Below are positions 19,548-30,770 of a DNA stretch of 64,000 nucleotides, piece by piece. Made by a program: the position numbers and the translations under genes. Below the pieces are notes generated by a model. It was given only the letters and a program-made list of their open reading frames with translations. It had not been told where the DNA came from and did not search any database. Origin of the DNA: Falsiroseomonas sp050563535 (lineage in GTDB: Bacteria > Pseudomonadota > Alphaproteobacteria > Acetobacterales > Acetobacteraceae); NCBI RefSeq assembly GCF_050563535.1, contig NZ_JBNXUO010000012.1, forward strand, positions 62,001 through 126,000, written 5' to 3'. The first letter of the stretch is position 1, and every line of letters starts with the position of its first letter.

Positions 19548-21569
19548 ATGGATCTGAACCTGCTCGTCCGCGGCCAGTCCAACGCGATCCTGATGATGGA
19601 CAGCAACGGATGGGCGGGCCAGGCGGCCCTTCAGCAGGAGGTCCAGCGCCTGCTGGGCTTCGATGGCGTCAACGACCGCGTCAACATCGTCTATGACTGG
19701 TACGACTGGAACAGCGGCACCGCCTTCGGCGGCACCGCCCTGATCGGCGACTGGCTCGCTCCCCGCAATGGCGACTGGCGGCAGGGCTGGAGCGTCGCCG
19801 GGCGGGAACAGGCGCTGCTGAACGAGATCGCCTCGCTTCCCGCATCCCAGCGCGACGACCCGACCGCGGTCCTGTGGCTTCACAGCGAATACGACAGCGC
19901 CCGCGCCGACCTGACGCCGGAGGAGTGGATGTCCGCCGTGCGCTTCGACGCGGCGACCACGCGGGCCGCCTTCGGGCAGGGCGCGGGGACGATCCCCTAC
20001 CTGTTCATCTCGGCCATGCCCTACTACGGCACCACACAGGGCCACAACGCGATCCGCCAGGGGATGGAGCGGCTCGCGGCCGATGCCACCTTCAACGCCG
20101 CGATCGCCGCCCGGATGATCGACACGGATGTCGATGGCGACGCCGCCGGCCAGTACGGCGGCGGCCACATCGACGCCGAGGACGCGATGCAGACCGCGCT
20201 GCGCAGCGCGCGCGCGGTCGCCGAGGCCTTCGCGCCTTATGCGAAGCCCGGCTCCCCGGTCGCGGCGGCGGGCGGGAACATCGCCGACGAGGGGCCGCAG
20301 GTGGTGCGCGCCACGCCCGTGGGCACCACCCAGCTCCGCGTCGATGTCCGGCACGACAACGCCACCGGCTTCCAGGCGCTGGATCCGGATGCGGCGGGCG
20401 GGATCGGCTGGACCGTCGTCGGCTCGGGCGGGCTGGTGAATGGCCGCGGCGTGATCATCGAGGATGCCGACACGCTGCTCGTCACCTTTTCCGGCCCGCT
20501 GCCGGCCGATGGGAAGCTCTACTACGGCTACGGCTATGGCCGGCTCTGGGGCGCGGACGGCGCGGGCCGGGGCAATGCGGTCTACGACAATCAGGGCCTG
20601 CCGATCTGGGTCGCGGCCGACGGGCTCGTGCCTTCGGGCATGACCGCGCCGCCGCCTCCGCCGCCCGGCCCGTCCGGCGTGACGCGGAGCGGCGGCGCGG
20701 GGAATGACAGCCTGCGCGGCGGCAACCTCGGCGACAGCCTGTCCGGCAATGGCGGCAACGACACGCTGAATGCCGGGCTCGGCGACGACACGCTGCTGGG
20801 CGGGGACGGGGCGGACATGCTGCTCGGCGGCGGCGGGGGGGACATTCTCTCGGGCGGCGCGGGCAACGACCACCTGCGCGGCCAGGCGGGGGACGACGTG
20901 ATCTCCACCGGCAGCGGGCTCGACATCGTGTTCTTCGGCCCGGTCGAAGGCGCGGACCGGGTGACGGACTTCGCCCTCGGAACCGACCGGGTGCGGCTGA
21001 CCAATGTCACGACCGACCAGGTGACCGCGGCGGTGACGACCGAGGGCGGGGTGTCCGGCCTGCGGCTCACCCTGCCGGGTGGCGAGACGCTGTTCCTCGA
21101 AGGGATCGGCCTCGTCACCGCGGCGCAGCTCGGCCTGTCCGGCAGCTTCCGCGCCTCCACCGCGCCGCCCGCATCGGGCGGGCTGGTGCTCAACGGCACC
21201 GCCGGCGCGGACGTGCTGCAGGGCGGGGCGGGGTCGGACACGATCTCGGGCGGGGCGGGGTCGGACGACCTGCAGGGCCTCGGCGGCAACGACCTGCTGC
21301 GCGGCGGTCGGGACCATGACGGCCTGACCGGCGGCGCGGGCATCGACACCTTCGCCTTCGCCCGCGGCGACGGGCCGGACTGGGTGGTGGACTTCCAGCC
21401 GGGTGTCGAGAAGATCCGGCTGGAGGGCATCACCGCCGGCCAGGTGGTGCAGACGGTCGAGACGCGCTGGGGCATGGTCGGGCTCGACCTCGACTTCGGC
21501 GGCGGCGACGAGATGTTCCTCCAGGGCGTCTCGGCGAGGATCGCCGCCACCGACTTCGTCTTCGCTTGA
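19548..21569 (+). CDS. Secreted SGNH-type esterase with RTX repeats (first of tandem pair)
   Basis: A 673-residue protein. It opens with LLVRGQSNAILM; GQSNA matches the nucleophile block of the sialate-O-acetylesterase/CE6 branch of SGNH hydrolases (Ser11). LWLHSEYDS (109-117) resembles the QGESD block, and GGGHIDAEDAM (204-214) provides His207, although Gly replaces the usual Asp three residues before it. Residues ~385-480 and ~545-610 are RTX nonapeptides (GGNGGNDTLN-like), each followed by a DFxxGxDxxxL-type beta segment. No signal peptide is seen, consistent with type I secretion. The ATG at 19548 has GGAG upstream and matches the paralogue's start. Likely role: extracellular deacetylation of a glycan, perhaps the cell's own exopolysaccharide; substrate not determinable. 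Confidence 0.82.
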   Translation: MDLNLLVRGQSNAILMMDSNGWAGQAALQQEVQRLLGFDGVNDRVNIVYDWYDWNSGTAFGGTALIGDWLAPRNGDWRQGWSVAGREQALLNEIASLPASQRDDPTAVLWLHSEYDSARADLTPEEWMSAVRFDAATTRAAFGQGAGTIPYLFISAMPYYGTTQGHNAIRQGMERLAADATFNAAIAARMIDTDVDGDAAGQYGGGHIDAEDAMQTALRSARAVAEAFAPYAKPGSPVAAAGGNIADEGPQVVRATPVGTTQLRVDVRHDNATGFQALDPDAAGGIGWTVVGSGGLVNGRGVIIEDADTLLVTFSGPLPADGKLYYGYGYGRLWGADGAGRGNAVYDNQGLPIWVAADGLVPSGMTAPPPPPPGPSGVTRSGGAGNDSLRGGNLGDSLSGNGGNDTLNAGLGDDTLLGGDGADMLLGGGGGDILSGGAGNDHLRGQAGDDVISTGSGLDIVFFGPVEGADRVTDFALGTDRVRLTNVTTDQVTAAVTTEGGVSGLRLTLPGGETLFLEGIGLVTAAQLGLSGSFRASTAPPASGGLVLNGTAGADVLQGGAGSDTISGGAGSDDLQGLGGNDLLRGGRDHDGLTGGAGIDTFAFARGDGPDWVVDFQPGVEKIRLEGITAGQVVQTVETRWGMVGLDLDFGGGDEMFLQGVSARIAATDFVFA

Positions 21570-21593
21570 TTGCCCCTTCCGGCGCGGGCGCGG

Positions 21594-21616
21594 CATCGGC
21601 GCCGGGGTTGCCGATG
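21594..21616 (+). terminator. Hairpin after first esterase-RTX gene
   Basis: CATCGGC and GCCGATG form a 7-bp stem with a 9-nt loop, 25 nt past the stop. No U-tract follows. It could mark the end of the first gene's transcript; the next gene has its own AT-rich upstream region. Confidence 0.3.
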
Positions 21617-21673
21617 ACGCCAGGATGATGTGGTGCACGCCAATGTGCGCCGGATCGACATTATACTACATAC

Positions 21674-21687
21674 GTTATTGGAATAAC
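21674..21687. promoter_or_regulatory. Inverted repeat upstream of second esterase-RTX gene
   Basis: GTTATT-GG-AATAAC is symmetric apart from its 2-nt centre and lies 80 bp before the ATG at 21767. TATACT at 21662-21667 is a possible -10 element just upstream. The position mirrors that of the palindrome before the first paralogue, but the half-site sequence is different. Confidence 0.35.
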
Positions 21688-21766
21688 TTTGCTCCCGGCG
21701 GGCGCCACCCTGCGGCGCGGCCCGCATCACCCGGTGCCTCCAACCAACCCCATCCAGAGGTCGGCC

Positions 21767-23713
21767 ATGGATCTGAACCTGCTCGTGCGTGGCCAGTCGA
21801 ACGCCATGTTCCTCATGGAATACGAAGGCGGCGCCGGCCCCGCCCTGGTGAGCGAGGTGCAGCGTCTCCTGGGCTTCGACGGCGTCAACGACCGGGTGCG
21901 GCTGGTCTATGACAGCGATGGGTCGGACGGCGCCGCCACCGCCTTCGGCGGCACCAGGCTGATCGGCGACTGGCTCCTGCCGCGCAACGGCGACTGGCGC
22001 CAGGGCTGGGACCTGGCGGAGCTGGAGCAGTCGATCCTGGCCACCGCGCGCGGGCTTCCCGCGACGCGGCGCGACGACCCGACCGCGGTGTTGTGGCTGC
22101 ACAGCGAATCGGACAGCACGCGCTTCGACCTGACGACGGAGGAATGGGTCTCCGCCGTGCGCTTCGACGCGGCGCAGCTGCGCGCCGCGCTGGGCCAGGG
22201 CGCGGCGACCACGCCCTACCTGTTCGTGTCGGCCATGCCCTACTGGGGCAACCCCGACTATTTCGGCACGGATGAGGGCACCCAGGCGATCCGCCGCGGG
22301 ATGGAGCAGCTGGCCGCCGATGCCGGCTTCCACGCCGCGATCGCCGCCCGCATCCAGGACGTGGACATGGATGGCGACTTCGCCGGCGCCTATGGCGGCG
22401 GGCACATCGACGCCCAGGACGCGATGCAGACGGCGCTGAGGAGCGCGCGCGCGGTGGCGGAGGCCTTCGCGCAATATGCGAAGGCGGGCTCGCCGGTCGC
22501 CCTCGCGGGCGGGAACATCGCCGATGAGGGACCGCAGGTCGTCGCCGCCACGCGGGTGGGCGCCAACCAGCTGCGCATCGACGTGCTGCACGACGCCGCC
22601 GGCGGGTTCCGCGCGCTCGATGCCGATGCGGCCTCCGGCCTCGGCTGGACGGTGCGGCTCGACGGCGGGGCGATGCAGGCCACCGCGGCGTCGATCGTCG
22701 ATGCCGACACGCTGCTGCTGACCTTCTCCGCGGCGCTGCCCGCGGAAGGGCGGCTGTTCTACGCGCATGGCTATGGGCGGCTGACGGGCGCGGATGGCAG
22801 CGCGCGCGGCAATGCCGTCTATGACGACCAGGGCCTGCCGATCTGGGTGGCGGCCGGGGGGCTCGCCCTGCCGCCGGGCTCGGGCGGCACCGCCATCGAC
22901 ATGGTGGTGCCCGGCACGGCTGGCGACGACTGGCTGAAGGGCGGCGCGGGTGCCGACACGCTGACCGGTGGGGCCGGGTCCGACGACCTCCAGGGCGGCG
23001 CGGGCAACGACGTGCTGGCGGGCGGGCGCGACCATGACGGCCTGACCCTCGGCGCCGGCGCCGACACCGTGGTCTTCGCGCGCGGCGACGGGGTGGACTG
23101 GATCGTGGACTTCACCCCGGGCACGGACCGCCTGCTGATGCAGGGCTACGCGGCCGGCGAGGCGGTGATCGCGGCGAAGACCTACTGGGGCATGGCGGGC
23201 ACCGAGATCCGGCTGGCCGCCGGGGACAGCATCTTCCTCCAGGGCGTCACGGCATTCCGCGCCGCGGACGTCACCTGGGGCGGCGGCACCACCCAGCCAC
23301 CGCCACCGCCACCGCCCCCGCCGGCCGGGCTGCTCGTCAACGGCAGCGTGGGCGACGACTGGCTGAAGGGCGGCACCGGGGCCGACACGCTGAACGGCGG
23401 CGCGGGCAGCGACGACCTGCAGGGCCTGGCGGGCAATGACCGCCTGTCCGGCGGCCGCGGCCATGACGGGCTGACGCTCGGCGCCGGCGCGGACACGGTG
23501 GCCTATGCCCGGGGCGATGGCTGGGACTGGGTGGTGGACTTCACCCCGGGCACGGACCGGCTGGAACTGTCCGGCATCACCGCCGGGGGGGTGGTGCGGA
23601 CGGCCAAGGTCTACTGGGACATGGCGGGGCTGGAGCTGAGCTTCGGCGCCGGTGACGTGATCTTCCTCCAGGGTGTCTCGACGCTGGGCGCGGGGGACAT
23701 CGTCTTCACCTGA
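21767..23713 (+). CDS. Secreted SGNH-type esterase with RTX repeats (second of tandem pair)
   Basis: A 648-residue paralogue of the preceding gene with the same start (MDLNLLVRGQSNA, Ser11), VLWLHSESDS and YGGGHIDAQDAM, again with Gly where the SGNH Asp is expected. The N-terminal ~380 residues align closely with the first copy. The C-terminal part differs: it carries two successive ~125-residue modules, each made of RTX repeats (GDDWLKGG.GADTL, GGAGSDDLQG), a DWxVDFTPGTDRL strand and an IFLQGV ending, separated by a polyproline linker. The first copy has one such module plus a different RTX block. The ATG at 21767 has AGAGG 6 nt upstream. Expected to be exported by a type I system and to act outside the cell. 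Confidence 0.82.
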   Translation: MDLNLLVRGQSNAMFLMEYEGGAGPALVSEVQRLLGFDGVNDRVRLVYDSDGSDGAATAFGGTRLIGDWLLPRNGDWRQGWDLAELEQSILATARGLPATRRDDPTAVLWLHSESDSTRFDLTTEEWVSAVRFDAAQLRAALGQGAATTPYLFVSAMPYWGNPDYFGTDEGTQAIRRGMEQLAADAGFHAAIAARIQDVDMDGDFAGAYGGGHIDAQDAMQTALRSARAVAEAFAQYAKAGSPVALAGGNIADEGPQVVAATRVGANQLRIDVLHDAAGGFRALDADAASGLGWTVRLDGGAMQATAASIVDADTLLLTFSAALPAEGRLFYAHGYGRLTGADGSARGNAVYDDQGLPIWVAAGGLALPPGSGGTAIDMVVPGTAGDDWLKGGAGADTLTGGAGSDDLQGGAGNDVLAGGRDHDGLTLGAGADTVVFARGDGVDWIVDFTPGTDRLLMQGYAAGEAVIAAKTYWGMAGTEIRLAAGDSIFLQGVTAFRAADVTWGGGTTQPPPPPPPPPAGLLVNGSVGDDWLKGGTGADTLNGGAGSDDLQGLAGNDRLSGGRGHDGLTLGAGADTVAYARGDGWDWVVDFTPGTDRLELSGITAGGVVRTAKVYWDMAGLELSFGAGDVIFLQGVSTLGAGDIVFT

Positions 23714-23758
23714 CGACGGCCCTTCGACCGCGGCGCGGGGTCTGCTTAACTCGGCGCC

Positions 23759-27471
<3,713 letters not shown>

Positions 27472-27576
27472 CACGCGGCCCACGCGGCTTGTCCCGGCGC
27501 GCGGCCGCCCGCATCCTGGGGGCCTTGTTGGCGGCCCTGCCCGGCGGATGGGCGGCGGCGGAGGAAGGATGGCCCT

Positions 27577-28554
27577 ATGCGGCTCGGGATGGTGGGGCTG
27601 GGCCGCATGGGCGGCAACCTGGTGCGGCGGCTGGCCCGGGCGGGCATCGGCGCGGTGGTGTGGGACCGCGACCCCGCCGCCGTCGCCGCGCTGGCGGCGG
27701 AAGGGGCCGAGGGCGCGTCCGGCCTTGCCGACCTGGTGCGCCGGCTGGAGGCGCCGCGCACCGTCTGGGTGATGCTGCCGGCGGGGGAGGCGACGGAGGC
27801 CGCGCTGGCGGAACTCGCCGGCCTGCTCGCGCCGGGCGATGTCGCCATCGATGGCGGCAACGGCATGTGGAAGGACGCGATCCGCCGCGCCGCGATGCTG
27901 CGCGCGAAGGGGATCGACTTCCTCGACATCGGCACCTCGGGCGGGGTCTGGGGGCTGGCGCGCGGCTACTGCCTGATGATCGGCGGGCCGGAGGCGCAGG
28001 TCGCGCGGCTGGATCCGGTCCTCGCCGCGCTGGCTCCAGGGGAAGGGACGGCGGCGCCCACGCCGGGGCGCGACCCGGCGGGCGACCCGCGCCCGCCGCG
28101 CGGCTACGTCCATTGCGGGCCGAACGGCGCCGGGCACTTCACCAAGATGGTCCACAACGCCATCGAGTACGGGATGATGCAGGCCATGGCGGAGGGGCTG
28201 GAACTGCTCCAGCAGGCGGGCAGCGACCGCCTGCCCGAGGACCAGCGCCTCGACCTGCCCGTGCCCGACATCACCGAGGCCTGGCGCCGCGGCAGCGTCG
28301 TCGCCTCCTGGCTGCTGGACCTGACGGCGCAGGCGCTGGCGGCGGACGGGGAGCTTTCGGGCTACACCGGCCGGGTCGGCGACAGCGGGGAGGGGCGCTG
28401 GGCGGTGCAGGCGGCGATCGACAGCGCGGTGCCCGCGCCGGTGCTGTCCGCCGCGCTCTACGCGCGCTTCCGCTCCCGCCAGGACGGACCCTTCGCCGAC
28501 CGTGCGCTGAGTGCGATGCGCAACGCCTTCGGCGGCCACCTGGAGCCGAGATGA
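27577..28554 (+). CDS. gnd: 6-phosphogluconate dehydrogenase (decarboxylating), short form
   Basis: Oxidises 6-phosphogluconate to ribulose-5-phosphate with CO2 release. It is the short, ~325-residue GndA/YqeC-like form, which is often NAD+-preferring. Signatures: MRLGMVGLGRMGGNL (Rossmann GxGxxG), IDGGNGMWKDAIRRA, DIGTSGGVWGLARGYCLMIGG, and HFTKMVHNAIEYGMM with catalytic Lys. GAGGAAGG lies 8 nt before the ATG. The stop overlaps the gluconokinase start (ATGA), so the two steps of gluconate use are coupled. The 105 bp upstream hold a short signal-peptide-like open frame discussed in the findings. Confidence 0.93.
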   Translation: MRLGMVGLGRMGGNLVRRLARAGIGAVVWDRDPAAVAALAAEGAEGASGLADLVRRLEAPRTVWVMLPAGEATEAALAELAGLLAPGDVAIDGGNGMWKDAIRRAAMLRAKGIDFLDIGTSGGVWGLARGYCLMIGGPEAQVARLDPVLAALAPGEGTAAPTPGRDPAGDPRPPRGYVHCGPNGAGHFTKMVHNAIEYGMMQAMAEGLELLQQAGSDRLPEDQRLDLPVPDITEAWRRGSVVASWLLDLTAQALAADGELSGYTGRVGDSGEGRWAVQAAIDSAVPAPVLSAALYARFRSRQDGPFADRALSAMRNAFGGHLEPR

Positions 28555-29054
28555 CCGCGCCGCTGCTGGTCGTCATGGGGGTCAGCGGGGCGGGGAAGTC
28601 CACCCTCGGCACGCTGCTGGCCGGGCGGCTCGGCCTGTCCTTCCGCGACGCGGACGACTTCCACCCCCCGGCCAACATCGCGAAGATGAGCGCGGGGCAG
28701 CCGCTGACGGATGACGACCGCCGGCCCTGGCTGGACGCGATCGGCGCGCATCTGGCCGCCCATCGCGGCCGCGGCTGCGTGGTGACCTGTTCCGCCCTGA
28801 AGCGCGCCTATCGCGACCGGCTGCGCGCGGCGGCGCCCGGGGCGCGCTTCCTGTTCCTGCATGGCGATGCCGCGCTGGTCGCGGCGCGGCAGGCGGCGCG
28901 GGAGGGCCACTTCATGCCGCCGAGCCTGGTTGCCAGCCAGTTCGCGACGCTGGAGCCCCCGGCGCCGGAGGAAGGCGCCATCATGCTCGATGTGGACGCC
29001 CCGCCCGACGTGCTGGCCGAACGGGCGATCCGCGCGCTGGAGGGGACCGCATGA
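28551..29054 (+). CDS. gntK: Gluconokinase
   Basis: Phosphorylates D-gluconate to 6-phosphogluconate with ATP. A 167-residue P-loop kinase: VVMGVSGAGKST (Walker A), DADDFHPPANIAKMSAGQPLTDDDR, CSALKRAYRDRLR and GHFMPPSLVASQFATLE are characteristic of GntK. It sits between the 6-phosphogluconate dehydrogenase and an aldolase-family gene with 4-nt overlaps on both sides. No gluconate permease lies beside it, so gluconate may arrive from periplasmic glucose oxidation through a transporter elsewhere. Confidence 0.95.
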   Translation: MTAPLLVVMGVSGAGKSTLGTLLAGRLGLSFRDADDFHPPANIAKMSAGQPLTDDDRRPWLDAIGAHLAAHRGRGCVVTCSALKRAYRDRLRAAAPGARFLFLHGDAALVAARQAAREGHFMPPSLVASQFATLEPPAPEEGAIMLDVDAPPDVLAERAIRALEGTA

Positions 29055-29962
29055 GCACGGGTTTCCGGGGCATCTACCCCATCCTCTACGCCTTCTTCGG
29101 CGCCGATGGCCGGCTGGACGAGCAGGCGATGCGCCGGCAGGTCCGCTGCTGCCTGGCGGGTGGCGCGCATGGCCTCGCGGTGCTCGGCCTCGCGACCGAG
29201 GTGAACAAGCTCGATGCGGCCGAGAAGCGCGACGTGGTGCGGTGGAGCGCGGAGGAGATCGCCGGCCGCGTGCCGCTCGCCGTCACCGTGGCCGAGGCGA
29301 CGGCGGAGGAGGCGGCGCGCTTCGTGCTGGATGCCGCGGCGCTCGGCGCCGCCTGGTGCATCCTCCAGCCGCCGCCGGTGCGCGGCCTGCCGGAAGCCGA
29401 GTACATCGCGTGGTACGGGCGGGTCGCGGATCTCGTCGCGCGGCGCAGCGCCATCCCGCTCGGCATCCAGAACGCCGCGGCCTATATCGGCGTCGGCCTG
29501 TCGGCGGCGGGCGTGGCGACGCTCGCGCGGCGGCATCCCAACGTCACCCTCGTCAAGGCCGAGGACAGCGCGGTGGACGTGCAGCGCCTGGTCGAGGTGA
29601 CGGAAGGGCGGCTGACGGTCTTCAACGGCCGCGCCGGGCTGGAACTGCCGGACTGCCTGCGCGCGGGCTGCGCGGGGATGATCCCGGCGCCGGAATGCGC
29701 CGACATCCAGGCCCGCGTGTTCGACCTGATGGCGGCCGGCGAGCAGGACGCGGCGGAGGCTGGATACGCCCGCATCCTGCCGATGATCGCCTTCGCCATG
29801 CAGGGGGTCGCGATGTTCCTCTGCTACGGCAAGCGCATGACCGGCTGGCGGATGGGGCTGCCGGAGGTGGTGGAGCGCCCGCCCGCGCTCGCGCCCACGC
29901 CCTTCGGGCTCGACTGCGCGCGCCGCTTCGCCGCGCGGCTCGGCCCCTATCCGGGCGCATGA
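29051..29962 (+). CDS. Dihydrodipicolinate synthase/N-acetylneuraminate lyase family protein
   Basis: A 303-residue (beta/alpha)8 class I aldolase-family protein. The Schiff-base Lys is in NVTLVKAEDSA. Other family features are GIYPILYAFFGADGRLDEQAM, the GLAVLGLATEVNKL position (usually GTTGE), and PLAVTVAEATAEEA. The YNxP motif with catalytic Tyr of true DapA is replaced by GIQNAAAY, so it is unlikely to be lysine-pathway DapA. Because it is the last gene of a gnd-gntK operon (4-nt overlap), a 2-keto-3-deoxy-sugar-acid aldolase or dehydratase is the best guess. Confidence 0.8.
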   Translation: MSTGFRGIYPILYAFFGADGRLDEQAMRRQVRCCLAGGAHGLAVLGLATEVNKLDAAEKRDVVRWSAEEIAGRVPLAVTVAEATAEEAARFVLDAAALGAAWCILQPPPVRGLPEAEYIAWYGRVADLVARRSAIPLGIQNAAAYIGVGLSAAGVATLARRHPNVTLVKAEDSAVDVQRLVEVTEGRLTVFNGRAGLELPDCLRAGCAGMIPAPECADIQARVFDLMAAGEQDAAEAGYARILPMIAFAMQGVAMFLCYGKRMTGWRMGLPEVVERPPALAPTPFGLDCARRFAARLGPYPGA

Positions 29963-30026
29963 AGCCCTGCTTTAGTCCGCGGCAAGCAAGGCCGGGGGTG
30001 TCCACGGCCGGGGCGGAGGAGCCGCC

Positions 30027-30767
30027 ATGCGTATCGCGCTGCTGACCGACATCCATGCCAACCGCGAGGCCTTCGAGGCCTGCCTGCGCGACGCCGCGCG
30101 CCGCGGGGCGGAGCGCATCGTCATCCTCGGCGACCTGGTGGGCTACGGCGCCGATCCGGCCTGGGTGGTGGACCGGGCGCGGGAACTTGCGGCGCAGGGC
30201 GCCATCGTCCTGAAGGGCAACCATGACGAGGCCGCGGTGGCCGACCGCGGCGGCATGACGCCCGATGCCGCCGCCGCCGCCGCCTGGACCCGCGGCGTGC
30301 TGGACGAGGGCCGCAAGGCCTATCTCGCCGCCCTGCCGCTGGAAGTGGAGGAGGAGGACCGGCTCTACGTCCATGCCGATGCCGCCGACCCCGCCCGCTG
30401 GCACTACGTGCGCGACGCCGAGGACGCGCGCCGCAGCCTGGACGCCGTGTCCGCGCGCGTCGTGCTGTGCGGGCATGTGCATGTTCCCGCGCTCTACGGC
30501 CTGACCGCGGCGGCCAAGCTGGTGAGCTTCCGGCCGGTGACGGATGCGCCGGTGCCCTTCACCCGGCCGCGCCGGTGGCTGGCCGTGCTCGGCGCCGTCG
30601 GCCAGCCGCGCGACGGCGACCCGGCGGCGGCCTGGGCGATGCTGGACGTGGCCGCGAACAGCCTGACGCTGCACCGCGTGCCCTACGACGTGGAGGCGGC
30701 GGCCGAGAAGATCCGCGACGCCGGCCTGCCGGAGGTGCTGGCCTCCCGCCTCTACCGGGGGCGCTGA
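30027..30767 (+). CDS. Calcineurin-like metallophosphoesterase (YfcE/MJ0936-like)
   Basis: A 246-residue cytoplasmic phosphoesterase with the full dinuclear-metal motif set: LTDIHAN near the start, ILGDLVGYGADP, KGNHDEAAV and CGHVHVPALY. GGAGGAG lies a few nt before the ATG. The next gene, a Ser/Thr kinase-USP fusion, begins only 3 bp after its stop, so the two form an operon. Proteins of this class can be phosphodiesterases or protein phosphatases; the pairing with a protein kinase makes opposition to that kinase attractive, but this is inference. Confidence 0.88.
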   Translation: MRIALLTDIHANREAFEACLRDAARRGAERIVILGDLVGYGADPAWVVDRARELAAQGAIVLKGNHDEAAVADRGGMTPDAAAAAAWTRGVLDEGRKAYLAALPLEVEEEDRLYVHADAADPARWHYVRDAEDARRSLDAVSARVVLCGHVHVPALYGLTAAAKLVSFRPVTDAPVPFTRPRRWLAVLGAVGQPRDGDPAAAWAMLDVAANSLTLHRVPYDVEAAAEKIRDAGLPEVLASRLYRGR

Positions 30768-30770
30768 GCG

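Noticed and set aside
20690..23500. Short regularly spaced repeats that could suggest a CRISPR or minisatellite
   Set aside because: They are in frame and encode RTX nonapeptides (GGxGxDxxx); spacing is 27 bp or its multiples with no unique spacers.
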